Shown piece after piece: positions 1 through 8,101 of a stretch of DNA of 18,800 nucleotides. The notes beneath the pieces were generated by a model, which was not told the origin of the DNA, did not search any database, and saw only the letters and a program-made list of their open reading frames with translations. Position 1 is the stretch's first letter. The number at the start of each line of letters is the position of its first letter. This stretch comes from Gemmatimonadota bacterium (GTDB taxonomy: Bacteria; Gemmatimonadota; Gemmatimonadetes; Longimicrobiales; RSA9), in contig JADGGV010000024.1 in NCBI GenBank assembly GCA_019689775.1, positions 1-18,800 of the forward strand, given 5' to 3'. Position numbers and translations under genes: made by a program.

Positions 1-1733
1 CGCCCGCCCTCCCCTCCACCGGCGCGCGCATCATCCCGGGCAGCGCCACGCCGCGCGGCGCCTGGACCGTGCTGCCGGGCGAGCGCATCGCCGTCGGCTT
101 CCGCGGCACGCCCGGCGGCGTCGCCACGCTCATCCTCCCCGACGGGCGCCGGATCCGGCTCGCCGAGTCCGGCGCGTTCGACGAGCCGCAGGCGGATGCC
201 GCGAACTTTACCAGCGACGGCAAGCCCGCCGCGGCGCGCGTCGCCGGCGTGTCGACCTACCGCGGCTTCTTCGCCGCGGTGCCGCTGCTCGCCGCCGACA
301 CCGTGCTCGGGCGGACCACGCTCGCACCGCTGCCGAGCCCGGCCACGTTCGCGCGGCTCGGGCCCACAGACAGCGCCATGCAGCGCGGCGCGGAGGCGCC
401 GGGGAGCGTGACCGCGCTGCGCGCCGCGGACGCGGCGGCCGCCGCCGACCGCGCGCGCCGCCCGGCGCCGGCCCGCGGGTTGCGCCCGGGCTCGGCCGGC
501 CGCCTCCAGACCGCCGCCATCCTCGAGCTCGTCGTCGGCCCCGACACCGCGCGCACCCCCCTGCCGCTCTCCCTCGCCGTGCTCCCCGAGGGCCGGCCGC
601 GCGTCGCCGTGGCGGACGAGCCGCCCGGCCCCGACGCGCGCGGCTTCGTCGCGGCGCGCCCGGGCACGAGCGGGCCGTACCATTACCTCTGGCCGAACAC
701 CACGAAGCTCGCGCTGACCGGCGAGCGCGGCGGCCTCTTCCGCGTCAGCCTCGGCGACGACCAGGTCGCCTGGGTCGACCGCAGCCTCGTGCGGCTGCTC
801 CCCGTCGGCGCACCGCCGCCGTTCACCCGCGTCAACACCGTGCGCCTCACCCCAGCCGCCGGCTGGGTCGACGTGCGCATGGTCTTGGACGACCGCGTGC
901 CGTTCTTCGTCAGCGTCCCGGACGAGCGCACGCTCCAGATCGACCTCTACGGCGCGGTCAGCAACACGAACTACCTCCAGTACGGCGCGCTCGACCCGCT
1001 CATCCGCCAGGCGGAGTGGAGCCAGCCGTCCGACAGCGTCTACCGCGTGACCGTGCGCCTCACGCAGCCGGTCTGGGGGTACCGGACGTTCTGGACCGAG
1101 GGCGGCGACCTGGTGCTGCGCATCCGCCGCCCCCCGACCATCGACCCGAACGCGCCGTTCCGGGGGCTCAAGATCGCGCTCGATCCCGGGCATCCGCCGG
1201 GCGGCGCCGTCGGCCCGACGCGCTGGACCGAGGCGCAGGCCAACCTCGCCGTCGCGCTCCGCCTTAAGCCGATGCTCGAGCGCGAGGGCGCGACGGTGCT
1301 CATGTCGCGGACCGACATGACGCCCGTCCCGCTGAACTCGCGGCCGCTGAACGCCGCGCGCGAGAACGCCGACATCTACATCTCGCTCCACAACAACGGC
1401 CTGCCGGCCGGGATCAACCCGTACGTGAACACCGGGACGAGCGCCTACTACTTCCACCCGTTCTCGCAGCCGCTCGCCGTCGACCTCCAGCGCGCGCTGC
1501 TGCGGGAGCTGGGGCTCAAGGACCTCGGCATCGGCCGCGCCGACTTCGCGCTCGTGCGCACCCCCTGGTTCCCGTCGGTCCTGACCGAGACGATGTTCCT
1601 GATGGTGCCGCAGCAGGAGGCCGCGCTCCGCAACCCGGGGGTGCAGGACCGGATCGCCCGGGCGCACGTGGCCGGGTTGCGGGAGTTCCTCGTCTCCCGC
1701 GCCCGGGAGCAGGCGACGGCCGCGCAGCGCTGA
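1..1733 (+). CDS. N-acetylmuramoyl-L-alanine amidase (Amidase_3 family), 5' end missing
   Basis: This is a zinc amidase that cleaves the bond between MurNAc and the L-Ala of the stem peptide, acting on peptidoglycan in the periplasm. The frame is open from base 3 to the TGA at 1731-1733, so the true start and any signal peptide lie outside the window; the GTG at 69 is only the first possible internal start. The catalytic domain begins near base 1165. It has the expected order of zinc ligands and catalytic residue: His in DPGHPP (codon 1191), Glu in WTEAQAN (1230), His in SLHNNG (1389) and Glu in LTETMF (1587). Before it come an SH3-like stretch (about 678-810) and a beta-rich stretch resembling an AMIN domain (about 835-1130), which in relatives directs the enzyme to the wall or septum. 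The family call is secure; the accessory-domain calls are by eye. A 177-base gap without a clear terminator separates it from the next gene. Confidence 0.9.
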   Translation, partial: PALPSTGARIIPGSATPRGAWTVLPGERIAVGFRGTPGGVATLILPDGRRIRLAESGAFDEPQADAANFTSDGKPAAARVAGVSTYRGFFAAVPLLAADTVLGRTTLAPLPSPATFARLGPTDSAMQRGAEAPGSVTALRAADAAAAADRARRPAPARGLRPGSAGRLQTAAILELVVGPDTARTPLPLSLAVLPEGRPRVAVADEPPGPDARGFVAARPGTSGPYHYLWPNTTKLALTGERGGLFRVSLGDDQVAWVDRSLVRLLPVGAPPPFTRVNTVRLTPAAGWVDVRMVLDDRVPFFVSVPDERTLQIDLYGAVSNTNYLQYGALDPLIRQAEWSQPSDSVYRVTVRLTQPVWGYRTFWTEGGDLVLRIRRPPTIDPNAPFRGLKIALDPGHPPGGAVGPTRWTEAQANLAVALRLKPMLEREGATVLMSRTDMTPVPLNSRPLNAARENADIYISLHNNGLPAGINPYVNTGTSAYYFHPFSQPLAVDLQRALLRELGLKDLGIGRADFALVRTPWFPSVLTETMFLMVPQQEAALRNPGVQDRIARAHVAGLREFLVSRAREQATAAQR

Positions 1734-1910
1734 GGGGGACGGGGAGCTGGGGCGGCGGCCGGCGCGCCGCGGCTCGGCGGTGCCCGGCACCCGGCCTCGC
1801 GCCCGCCGCGCGGCCCACCGCACGGCGCCGGTGCGCCCCGTTGTCGCCGGCCGGGCGCGGCGCCATTTTCCTGGCGCACCCCGATCCCGGTCAACGAACG
1901 GACTTCGTCG

Positions 1911-4900
1911 ATGCGACGACGCCCCGCCGCCCGCGCGCTCCTGCTCGGCGCGCTGCTACTGTCGCTCCCGCGCACCGCGCGCGCGCAGATCCCGCCCGAT
2001 GCACGCTGGAGCACGCTCGAGACCGCGCACTTCCGCGTGACGTACGGCCCCGGGCTCGATTCGCTCGCGCGGCACGCCGGCGCGGTGGCGGAGCGCGCAC
2101 GCTCGCGGCTGATCGCGTCGTTCGGCCCGCCGCCGCGGGGGACGATCGAGCTGCTCCTCGCCGACAACGTCGACTTCTCGAACGGCTTCGCCTCGCCGCT
2201 GCCGTACAACCACATCGTCGTCTACGCGCGCCCGCCGGTGGACGACGTCTCGCTCGACAACTACGACGACTGGCTCGAGCTCGTCATCGACCACGAGCTG
2301 ACGCACGTCTTCCACCTCGACCGTGCCGGGCCGCTGGGGCAGGGGCTGCGATCCGTGTTCGGGCGCCTGCCGGTGTCGTGGCCGGTCTTCCCCGCACTCG
2401 GCACGCCCGCGTGGAACCTGGAGGGCACCGCCGTCGTGTACGAGTCCGGCCTCACGGGGCTGGGCCGCATCCACGGCTCGTTCCACGACATGGCCGTGCG
2501 CACCGCCGCGCTCGAGGGCGCCTGGGAGCCGCTCGACCGGCTGACCGGCGGCACGCCCGTCTGGCCGGCGGGGCAGGGGGCCTACGTCTTCGGCTCGATG
2601 TTCCTGGACCACCTAGCGCGCACGTACGGGCGCGACGTGCAGGCGCGCCTCTCGAGCGCGACGGCCGGCCAGCGGTTCCCGAGCTTCGCCGGCGTCGCGC
2701 ACCGGGTGCTGGGGACGTCCTTCGGCGAGGCGTACGACGCGTGGCGCGCCGAGGCCGAGAGCCGCTACCGCGCGCTCGCGGACTCGCTGCGGGCCGAGGG
2801 GCTGTCCCGCCCCGAGGTGCTGACCCGCGCCGGCTACTACGCCGTGGCCCCGCGCGTCAGCCCCGACTCGCGGCGGGTGCTCTACACGGCGTTCGACGGC
2901 CGCTCCGCCGCCGCGACGCGGGTGCTCGACCCCCGCACCGGGACGAGCCGGCGGCTCAGCCGGCGCAACGACCTGGCCCCGGCCGACTGGCTCCCCGATG
3001 GCTCCGTCCTCACCACGCAGCTCGAGTACGATGGGCCGTACCGCCTCTTCTCGGACGTCTACATCCAGGGCGCCGGCGGCGAGAAGCGCCTCACGCACGG
3101 CGCGCGCATCGGCCAGGTCGACGTGCACCCCGACGGCCGGCGCGCGGTGGCGGTGCAGGGTAGCGACGGCACGAACCGCATCGTCATCGTCGACCTCGCG
3201 GACGGCGGCGTGCGCCCGGTCACGCGCATGGACCCGCGCGTGAACTGGGCCTACCCGCGCTGGTCGCCGGACGGCGGCCGGATCGCCGTCGGCCGCTGGG
3301 AGCAGGGCGGCTCCTACGACATCCTCGTCCTCGACACGACCGGCGCCGTGCTCGCGCAAGTCACCCGCGACGACGCCGTCGACCTCGCACCCGCCTGGTC
3401 CCCCGACGGCCGCTGGCTCGTCTTCGGCTCCGACCGCTCTGGCATCCCGAACCTCTACGCCGCCGACCTCGGCGCGGCGGCCTCGGCCGACGGCGTCGCC
3501 GAGCGCGCCGCCCCCGGCGCGGGCGCCGCGCCGCGCACCGGCTTCCGCGTGCTGCGGGTCACGAACCTGCTCACCGGCGCCTTCTACCCGGACGTCTCGC
3601 CGGACAGGCGCTGGATCTACTACAGCGGCTACCACGCCGACGGCTACCACATCGAGCGCGTCCCATTCGACACCACCGCCTGGCGCCTCGCGCCGCCGCT
3701 CCTCGCCGCCCGCCACGCACCGACGTTCCCGCGCCAGGCCGCCGATACGACGCCCCACGCCGGCCCGCGCGGCTACTCGCCGTTCCCCACCATCCTGCCC
3801 CACTTCTGGCTGCCGCTCCGCTACGGCGGCGGGGAGACCGGCACCTTCCTCGGCGCCGCCACCAACGGCAGCGACCTGGTCGGCCGCCACGCCTGGTCGG
3901 CCGCGCTCGCCTTCTCGCCCAGCCGCCGCTGGACCGAGGGGAGCCTCGACTACCAGTACGCCGGCCTCGGCAACCCCGTCCTCGGCCTCGGCGCCACCCG
4001 CACGTGGGACGACATCGGCTTCGTCCGGCTCCCGGGCGACGGCGGCACCCTCACCATCTTCGAGCGCGAGGACGTGCTCGCCGCCGCCGCCTCGCTCGCA
4101 CGCCGCCGCGCCCGCTCCAGCGCCACCCTCTCCCTCGGTGGCGAGATCGTGCGCCGCGAGCGCAGTATCCCCGACCTGCCCGACACGCTCCGTGTCGTCG
4201 GCTTCGACGCCGCCGACCGCCTCGTCGGCGCCGTCGCCAGCGTCGCCTTCGCCAACGCCCAGAGCTACCCGTTCTCCATCAGCCGCGAGAACGGCGTCTC
4301 GCTCTCCGCCACCGCGCGCCGGCGCTGGGACACCAGCCCGGACTCCATCGCCGGCACCTACTCCGAGGCGACGGCGTGGGGCGCCGCCTACCAGGGCATC
4401 CCCCTCTTCGGCTTCGCCCACCACGTCCTCGCCCTGCGCGCCTCCGCGCTCCTCCGCTCCGGACCCGGCGCCGAGCCCCACGCCGTCGGCGGACCGTCCG
4501 GCGGCAGCGCGAGCCTCGGCGTCACCACCCTCGGCGGCTTCCGCTTCCTCCCGATCCGCGGCTTCGACGACGGCGTCCGCTACGGCACCCGCGCCTGGAC
4601 CGGCTCCCTCGAGTACCGCGTCCCGATCGCGCTCGTCGGCCGCGGCCTCGGCGTCAGCCCCTACTACCTCGACCGCATCGCCGCCAGCGCCTTCCTCGAT
4701 GCCGGCGACGCCTGGTGCGACGACGCCGCGGCCGCCCGCTACCGCGCCTGCGCCGACCGCGACGCCGGCATCCTCTACGCCGTCGGCGGCGAGCTCCAGG
4801 TCGACGGTCGGGTGCTCGTCCCCGCCACGATCCGCGCGCGCGTCGGCGCCGGCGTGCCGCTCTCGGCGGGCGCCGACCGCCGGCCGAAGTTCTGGCTCGA

Positions 4901-4919
4901 GCTCGGCTCCGCGTTTTGA
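1911..4919 (+). CDS. Exported gluzincin-like peptidase / TolB-type beta-propeller / outer-membrane barrel fusion
   Basis: The protein has 1002 residues. Residues 1-25 form a signal peptide (Arg-rich start, Leu-rich core, ARA before Gln). Residues about 30-290 resemble peptidase MA-type gluzincins, with HELTH at 128-132 and a downstream Glu at 171 in NLEGTAVVYE, which fits a third zinc ligand. Residues about 305-590 carry repeated PD40/WD40-like blades with the signatures VSPDSRR, WSPDGGR, WSPDGRW and VSPDRRW. From about residue 630 to the end there are alternating amphipathic strands, with EYRVPIAL, FLDAGDAW and a terminal Phe, typical of BamA/Omp85-like barrels recognised by the BAM complex. 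A cell-envelope location is therefore likely. Whether it cleaves a substrate, or uses the propeller to bind one, cannot be told from sequence. The start codon has no strong Shine-Dalgarno, but the signal peptide begins exactly there. The barrel subfamily is uncertain. Confidence 0.85.
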   Translation: MRRRPAARALLLGALLLSLPRTARAQIPPDARWSTLETAHFRVTYGPGLDSLARHAGAVAERARSRLIASFGPPPRGTIELLLADNVDFSNGFASPLPYNHIVVYARPPVDDVSLDNYDDWLELVIDHELTHVFHLDRAGPLGQGLRSVFGRLPVSWPVFPALGTPAWNLEGTAVVYESGLTGLGRIHGSFHDMAVRTAALEGAWEPLDRLTGGTPVWPAGQGAYVFGSMFLDHLARTYGRDVQARLSSATAGQRFPSFAGVAHRVLGTSFGEAYDAWRAEAESRYRALADSLRAEGLSRPEVLTRAGYYAVAPRVSPDSRRVLYTAFDGRSAAATRVLDPRTGTSRRLSRRNDLAPADWLPDGSVLTTQLEYDGPYRLFSDVYIQGAGGEKRLTHGARIGQVDVHPDGRRAVAVQGSDGTNRIVIVDLADGGVRPVTRMDPRVNWAYPRWSPDGGRIAVGRWEQGGSYDILVLDTTGAVLAQVTRDDAVDLAPAWSPDGRWLVFGSDRSGIPNLYAADLGAAASADGVAERAAPGAGAAPRTGFRVLRVTNLLTGAFYPDVSPDRRWIYYSGYHADGYHIERVPFDTTAWRLAPPLLAARHAPTFPRQAADTTPHAGPRGYSPFPTILPHFWLPLRYGGGETGTFLGAATNGSDLVGRHAWSAALAFSPSRRWTEGSLDYQYAGLGNPVLGLGATRTWDDIGFVRLPGDGGTLTIFEREDVLAAAASLARRRARSSATLSLGGEIVRRERSIPDLPDTLRVVGFDAADRLVGAVASVAFANAQSYPFSISRENGVSLSATARRRWDTSPDSIAGTYSEATAWGAAYQGIPLFGFAHHVLALRASALLRSGPGAEPHAVGGPSGGSASLGVTTLGGFRFLPIRGFDDGVRYGTRAWTGSLEYRVPIALVGRGLGVSPYYLDRIAASAFLDAGDAWCDDAAAARYRACADRDAGILYAVGGELQVDGRVLVPATIRARVGAGVPLSAGADRRPKFWLELGSAF

Positions 4920-5006
4920 TCCCGACCGCCCCCGCGCGGGCTGGTACGGTTCGTGTAACGTATTGCGCTGCAACGGCTAGACAGACCCCCGAACCATGGA
5001 GGCCGC

Positions 5007-5252
5007 ATGGGGGGCAAGCGACCCGACCAGTACCGCGTCGCGCCCGGAGAGGGCACGCGGACCGATTACAAGTGGACCGAGGATCAGAGCGACGTCGATC
5101 TCCACGCGAGTGAGGCGAGCCGCGACCGGGCTGCGCTGAAGGGGCGGCAGATGATCCCGCCGGCGGTGCTGAACCCCGTGGTCGCGCGGCGGCGCGCCCG
5201 GGAGCTGGAGCGCCAGCGGCACGTCCACGAGACGGAGGAGGAAGGGAAGTAA
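5007..5252 (+). CDS. Small charged protein of unknown function (81 aa)
   Basis: I do not recognise a family. The ATG at 5007 is preceded by GGAGG at 4998-5002, with a short 4-base spacer. The product is 81 residues, very hydrophilic, with no signal peptide, membrane segment or cysteine. Its N-terminal half is rich in Asp, Gly and Thr (DYKWTEDQSDVDLH). Its C-terminal half looks helical and is rich in Arg and Glu (ARRRARELERQRHVHETEEE). The Asp, Glu, Lys and Gln content, and the lack of the Ala/Pro/Arg monotony of spurious frames in GC-rich DNA, argue that it is real. It follows an AT-richer island (about 4945-4970) that could hold a promoter, and it converges on the mntR homologue. A cytoplasmic location is inferred from the missing signal peptide. 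Confidence 0.6.
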   Translation: MGGKRPDQYRVAPGEGTRTDYKWTEDQSDVDLHASEASRDRAALKGRQMIPPAVLNPVVARRRARELERQRHVHETEEEGK

Positions 5253-5340
5253 CCGCGCCGGCGGGCGTGGGCGGACGCGGGGAGGGCGGCGACCGGCGTG
5301 CCGACGCCGACGAGCGCGCGACCGGCCGGCGCGCCGCGCG

Positions 5341-6024
5341 CTACTCCTCGCGCACGCGGAGCTGCGCCGCGACGAGCGGGCCCACGGCGTGCTCCGTACC
5401 GCCGTCGAGGCGGAGCGTGATCGGCCCGTCGAACGGCGCGCGCCCGACCAGCGTGATCCGCGTGCCAATGCAGATGCCGAGCTCGTCGAGGTAGCGGAGG
5501 AGGGCGGGGTCGTCGTCGGCCACCCGGACGACGCGCCCGGCGCGGCCGGCCGAGACCTCGGTGAGCGGGACGGAATCGGCCTCCTCGACGCGCAGGTCGC
5601 GGGTCGGGATCGGCGCGCCGTGCGGGTCGACCGTCGGCTCGCCGAGCGCCGCGGCCATCCGGTCGACCAGCTCGTCCGAGGCCGCGTGCTCGAGCCGCTC
5701 CGCCTCCTCGTGCACCCGGTCCCACGGGTAGCCGAGCACCTCCGTCAGGTACGTCTCGATGATGCGGTGGCGCCGGATCGTGCCCAGCGCGACGCGCCGC
5801 CCCTCCTCCGTCAGCCGCACGCCGCGGTACCGCTCGTGCTCCAGCAGCCCCTGATCCGCGAGCCGCCGCACCATCCCGCTCACCGACGCCGGCGCCAGAT
5901 CGAGCCGCCCGGCGATGTCCGTCGTCGTCGCCGCCCCCGTGTCCGACCCCCGCTCGATCTCGTAGATCGTCTTCAGGTAGTCCTGAACCGGCGCCGTGTA
6001 CTCCTCGATCCCGCGTCGCGTCAT
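5341..6024 (-). CDS. mntR: DtxR/MntR-family manganese-responsive repressor
   Basis: A 227-residue metal-dependent repressor. Residues about 10-75 form a winged helix (TDIAGRLDLAPASVSGMVRRL). Residues about 76-145 form the metal-binding and dimerisation domain, and about 150-225 an SH3/FeoA-like domain. The metal ligands expected for the family are visible: Asp15, His86, Glu90, His105, Glu109, Glu112 and His113. Asp15 and Glu109 occupy the positions of B. subtilis MntR Asp8 and Glu99, where DtxR/IdeR have Met10 and Cys102. This favours Mn(II) over Fe(II) sensing, while the three-domain length is DtxR-like. The ATG overlaps the usp stop codon in ATGA (6021-6024), so translation is probably coupled. 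It most likely binds the TTAGG/CCTAA operator in front of mntH and so controls its own operon. An iron-responsive role is the main alternative. Confidence 0.9.
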   Translation of the reverse strand: MTRRGIEEYTAPVQDYLKTIYEIERGSDTGAATTTDIAGRLDLAPASVSGMVRRLADQGLLEHERYRGVRLTEEGRRVALGTIRRHRIIETYLTEVLGYPWDRVHEEAERLEHAASDELVDRMAAALGEPTVDPHGAPIPTRDLRVEEADSVPLTEVSAGRAGRVVRVADDDPALLRYLDELGICIGTRITLVGRAPFDGPITLRLDGGTEHAVGPLVAAQLRVREE

Positions 6025-6476
6025 TCATCCTTCACCGGCTGCGCCGGCGGCGTGCCGCGCACGAGCAGCACCGGCGTCATCGTCTTGTGGCGCACCGAGG
6101 ACGCCACGCTCCCGTACAGCAGGTCCTTCAGCCAGCGGTGCCCGTGCGTCGACATCGCGATCAGGTCGCACGACTCCCGCTCCGCGGCCGACGTGATCTC
6201 GTCCGCAGGCTCGCCGCACGCCAGCACCGCCTCCACATCGAACCCCTCCTCCGCCAGCGCCGCCGACACCCGATCCAGGTACTCGCGGTCCTCCCGCATC
6301 TCCGCGCTCTCCCGAAGCTGGAGCTGCTTGAGGTTCCGCGCCGCCCACCCGTCCGCCACGTGGATCAGCACCAGCGACGCCCCGCAGAGCCGCGCCAGCG
6401 GCTTCACGTGCGCGAGGATCGCCTCGTCGTACGCGCTGTTCTCCAGCGGCACCAGGATCCGGTCGTACACGCTCAT
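6021..6476 (-). CDS. Universal stress protein (UspA family)
   Basis: A 151-residue single-domain cytoplasmic Usp fold: an N-terminal strand YDRILVPLENS, a C-terminal MSTHGHRWLKDLLYGSVASSV and a final strand TPVLLV. The usual nucleotide-binding signature G-x2-G-x9-G-S/T is present except that Trp115 replaces the second Gly (G112-H-R-W115, then G122-S123). ATP binding is therefore uncertain. The gene sits between mntH and mntR. Its ATG (6474-6476) overlaps the mntH stop and its TGA overlaps the mntR start, both as ATGA, so it is translated as part of the manganese operon. Usp proteins are often stress-induced and some regulate neighbouring transporters. A role in modulating MntH here is only a suggestion from context. 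Confidence 0.9.
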   Translation of the reverse strand: MSVYDRILVPLENSAYDEAILAHVKPLARLCGASLVLIHVADGWAARNLKQLQLRESAEMREDREYLDRVSAALAEEGFDVEAVLACGEPADEITSAAERESCDLIAMSTHGHRWLKDLLYGSVASSVRHKTMTPVLLVRGTPPAQPVKDE

Positions 6477-7828
6477 GCCAGCCACCCTCGTACGGTCTGG
6501 ACCAGCAGCCACGCGTTCAGCAGCGCGATGAACCACGCCACCACCCACGCGAGCGCCCGCAGCCACCCCGCGTTCACGAACTCCCCCATCTTCCGCCGGT
6601 CCGACGTGAAGCGCACCAGCGGGAAGACCGCGAACGAAAGCTGGAGGCTCAGGATCACCTGGCTCAGGATCAGCAGCCGCGCCGTCCCCGACGCACCGTA
6701 CAGTATCGCCACGATCGCCGCCGGCACGATCGCGATCGCCCGCGTGATCAGCCGCCGCACCCACGGCCGCAGCCGGATGTTGAGGAACCCCTCCATCACG
6801 ATCTGCCCCGCCAGCGTCCCCGTCAGCGTCGAGTTCTGCCCCGACGCCAGCAGCGCCAGCGCGAACACCCCGCTCGCCCCCGTCACCCCCAGCAACGGCG
6901 TCAGCAGCTTGTACGCATCCTGGATCTCCGCCACCTCCGTGTGCCCCGTCCGGTGGAACGTCGCCGCCGCCACGATCAGGATCGACGCGTTCACGAACAG
7001 CGCCAGCATCAACGCGATCGTCGAGTCCAGGAACGCGAACCGCACCGCCTCCCGCTTCCCCTCCGCCGTCTCCTCGTACTTCCGCGTCTGCACCACCGAC
7101 GAGTGCAGGTAGATGTTGTGCGGCATCACCGTCGCCCCCAGGATGCCGATGGCAATGTACAGCATCGCCGGGTTGCGGACGATCTCCGCCGTCGGCACGA
7201 ACCCCCGCACCACCCCCGCCAGCTCCGGCTTCGACACGATGATCTCGAACAGGAAGCAGACCGCGATCGACGCGATCAGCGCGATCACCACGGCCTCCAG
7301 GTAGCGAAACCCCTTCTGTTGCAGCGCCAGCACCAGCAGCACGTCCAGCGCCGTCAGCACCACCCCCACCGGCAGCGGCAGCCCGAACAGCAGGTTCAGT
7401 GCGATCGCCGAGCCGATCACCTCCGCCAGATCGCACGCCGCGATCGCCACCTCCGCCAGCACCCAGTGCAGCCACACCACCGGCGTGGAATAGCTGTCCC
7501 GCACCGCCTGCGCGAGGTCCCGCCCCGTCACGATCCCTAGCTTCGACGCCAACCCCTGGAGCAGGATCGCCATCAGGTTCGACAGCATGATCACGCTCAG
7601 CAGCGTGTAGCCGAACGCCGAGCCCCCCGCCAGGTCCGTCGCCCAGTTCCCCGGGTCCATGTACCCGACCGCCACCAGGTACCCCGGCCCCGCAAACGCC
7701 AGCAGCTTGCGAAACCACCCGGCCCGGTGCACGTCGATCGTGCGATACGCCTCCGCCAGGCTCGGCGTCGTCCGCGTCCGCCGCCAACCGTCCCCCCGCC
7801 CTCCGCTCGGCGCTCGGTGCGCTTCCAT
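6473..7828 (-). CDS. mntH: Nramp-family proton-coupled Mn(II)/Fe(II) transporter
   Basis: A 451-residue inner-membrane metal importer driven by proton symport. The Nramp signatures are present: DPGN in the first membrane helix (residues 58-61) and MPHN in the sixth (about 235-238), which coordinate the metal. Ten or eleven hydrophobic helices follow in the expected order, ending near WFIALLNAWLLVQTV. The N-terminal tail of about 40 residues, rich in Arg, Gly and Thr, is longer than in short homologues; a later start is possible but has no better ribosome site. GAGGGACGAG lies just before the ATG on the minus strand. This is the first gene of the mntH-usp-mntR operon. The operator at 7904-7923 lies inside its likely promoter, so repression by MntR at high manganese is expected. 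Confidence 0.95.
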   Translation of the reverse strand: MEAHRAPSGGRGDGWRRTRTTPSLAEAYRTIDVHRAGWFRKLLAFAGPGYLVAVGYMDPGNWATDLAGGSAFGYTLLSVIMLSNLMAILLQGLASKLGIVTGRDLAQAVRDSYSTPVVWLHWVLAEVAIAACDLAEVIGSAIALNLLFGLPLPVGVVLTALDVLLVLALQQKGFRYLEAVVIALIASIAVCFLFEIIVSKPELAGVVRGFVPTAEIVRNPAMLYIAIGILGATVMPHNIYLHSSVVQTRKYEETAEGKREAVRFAFLDSTIALMLALFVNASILIVAAATFHRTGHTEVAEIQDAYKLLTPLLGVTGASGVFALALLASGQNSTLTGTLAGQIVMEGFLNIRLRPWVRRLITRAIAIVPAAIVAILYGASGTARLLILSQVILSLQLSFAVFPLVRFTSDRRKMGEFVNAGWLRALAWVVAWFIALLNAWLLVQTVRGWLA

Positions 7829-7901
7829 CTCGTCCCTCGACCGTGTGCCTGCTCGCCCGCGCGTTTCGGGCGTTGAACATCTTCACTTCGGATACCAGCC
7901 A

Positions 7902-7930
7902 ACCCTAAGTTAGGGCGTCCTAAAAGGCAA
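7902..7930 (-). promoter_or_regulatory. Candidate mntH operon promoter
   Basis: On the minus strand, TTGCCT (7930-7925) and TAGGGT (7907-7902) are separated by exactly 17 bases, about 75 bases upstream of the mntH start. The -35 is close to TTGACA. The -10 keeps only the most important T, A and final T. The metal operator fills the spacer. Confidence 0.45.
7904..7923. promoter_or_regulatory. DtxR/MntR-type operator
   Basis: Three half-sites occur in a row: CCTAA (7904-7908), one base, TTAGG (7910-7914), four bases, CCTAA (7919-7923). The first pair extends to a perfect palindrome, CCCTAAGTTAGGG. Read on the minus strand from 7923, it matches the known DtxR/IdeR box TTAGGTTAGSCTAACCTAA at about 12 of 19 positions. 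It overlaps the likely mntH promoter spacer, which fits repression by the MntR encoded in the same operon. Confidence 0.65.
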
Positions 7931-7982
7931 GCGTCCGGCCCGCCCGGGACCCGGCGGCGCCGACCGCGCCCCGCGCGCGGCT

Positions 7983-8025
7983 GTGGAAACGACCGTGGAA
8001 AGCGTGTGGACTGGCCGTGGAAAAT
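7983..8025 (+). repeat. Four helically phased GTGGA repeats upstream of nrdJ
   Basis: GTGGAAA, GTGGAAA, GTGGACT and GTGGAAA start at 7983, 7995, 8006 and 8017, a spacing of 12, 11 and 11 bases, so all face the same side of the helix. With the preceding base they read TGTGGAAAC, CGTGGAAAG, TGTGGACTG and CGTGGAAAA. The first and last differ at one position from the degenerate DnaA box TGTGNAWAA. An AT-richer stretch follows. A protein-binding array is likely; the protein is not known. Confidence 0.5.
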
Positions 8026-8101
8026 TCGTCAAATCGTTGTGCCGGGGGCGGCTACCTTCGGGACCTTTCGGGGTATGATGTTTGCAGCGCGGGGCATGGG
8101 C

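Noticed and set aside
1734..1910. Terminator or promoter between the amidase and the peptidase fusion
   Set aside because: Only short GC palindromes such as GGTGCCCGGCACC with an impossible one-base loop are seen, with no T-run and no clear -35/-10 pair.
2613..4973. Long minus-strand frame opposite the peptidase/propeller/barrel gene
   Set aside because: The product is almost wholly Ala, Gly, Val, Glu and Asp without motifs; the plus-strand gene has a signal peptide, HELTH and propeller repeats.
7983..8060. Replication origin suggested by DnaA-like repeats next to an AT-richer stretch
   Set aside because: No dnaA, dnaN, gyrB or similar gene is nearby, and the repeats are only degenerate boxes in front of a metabolic gene.
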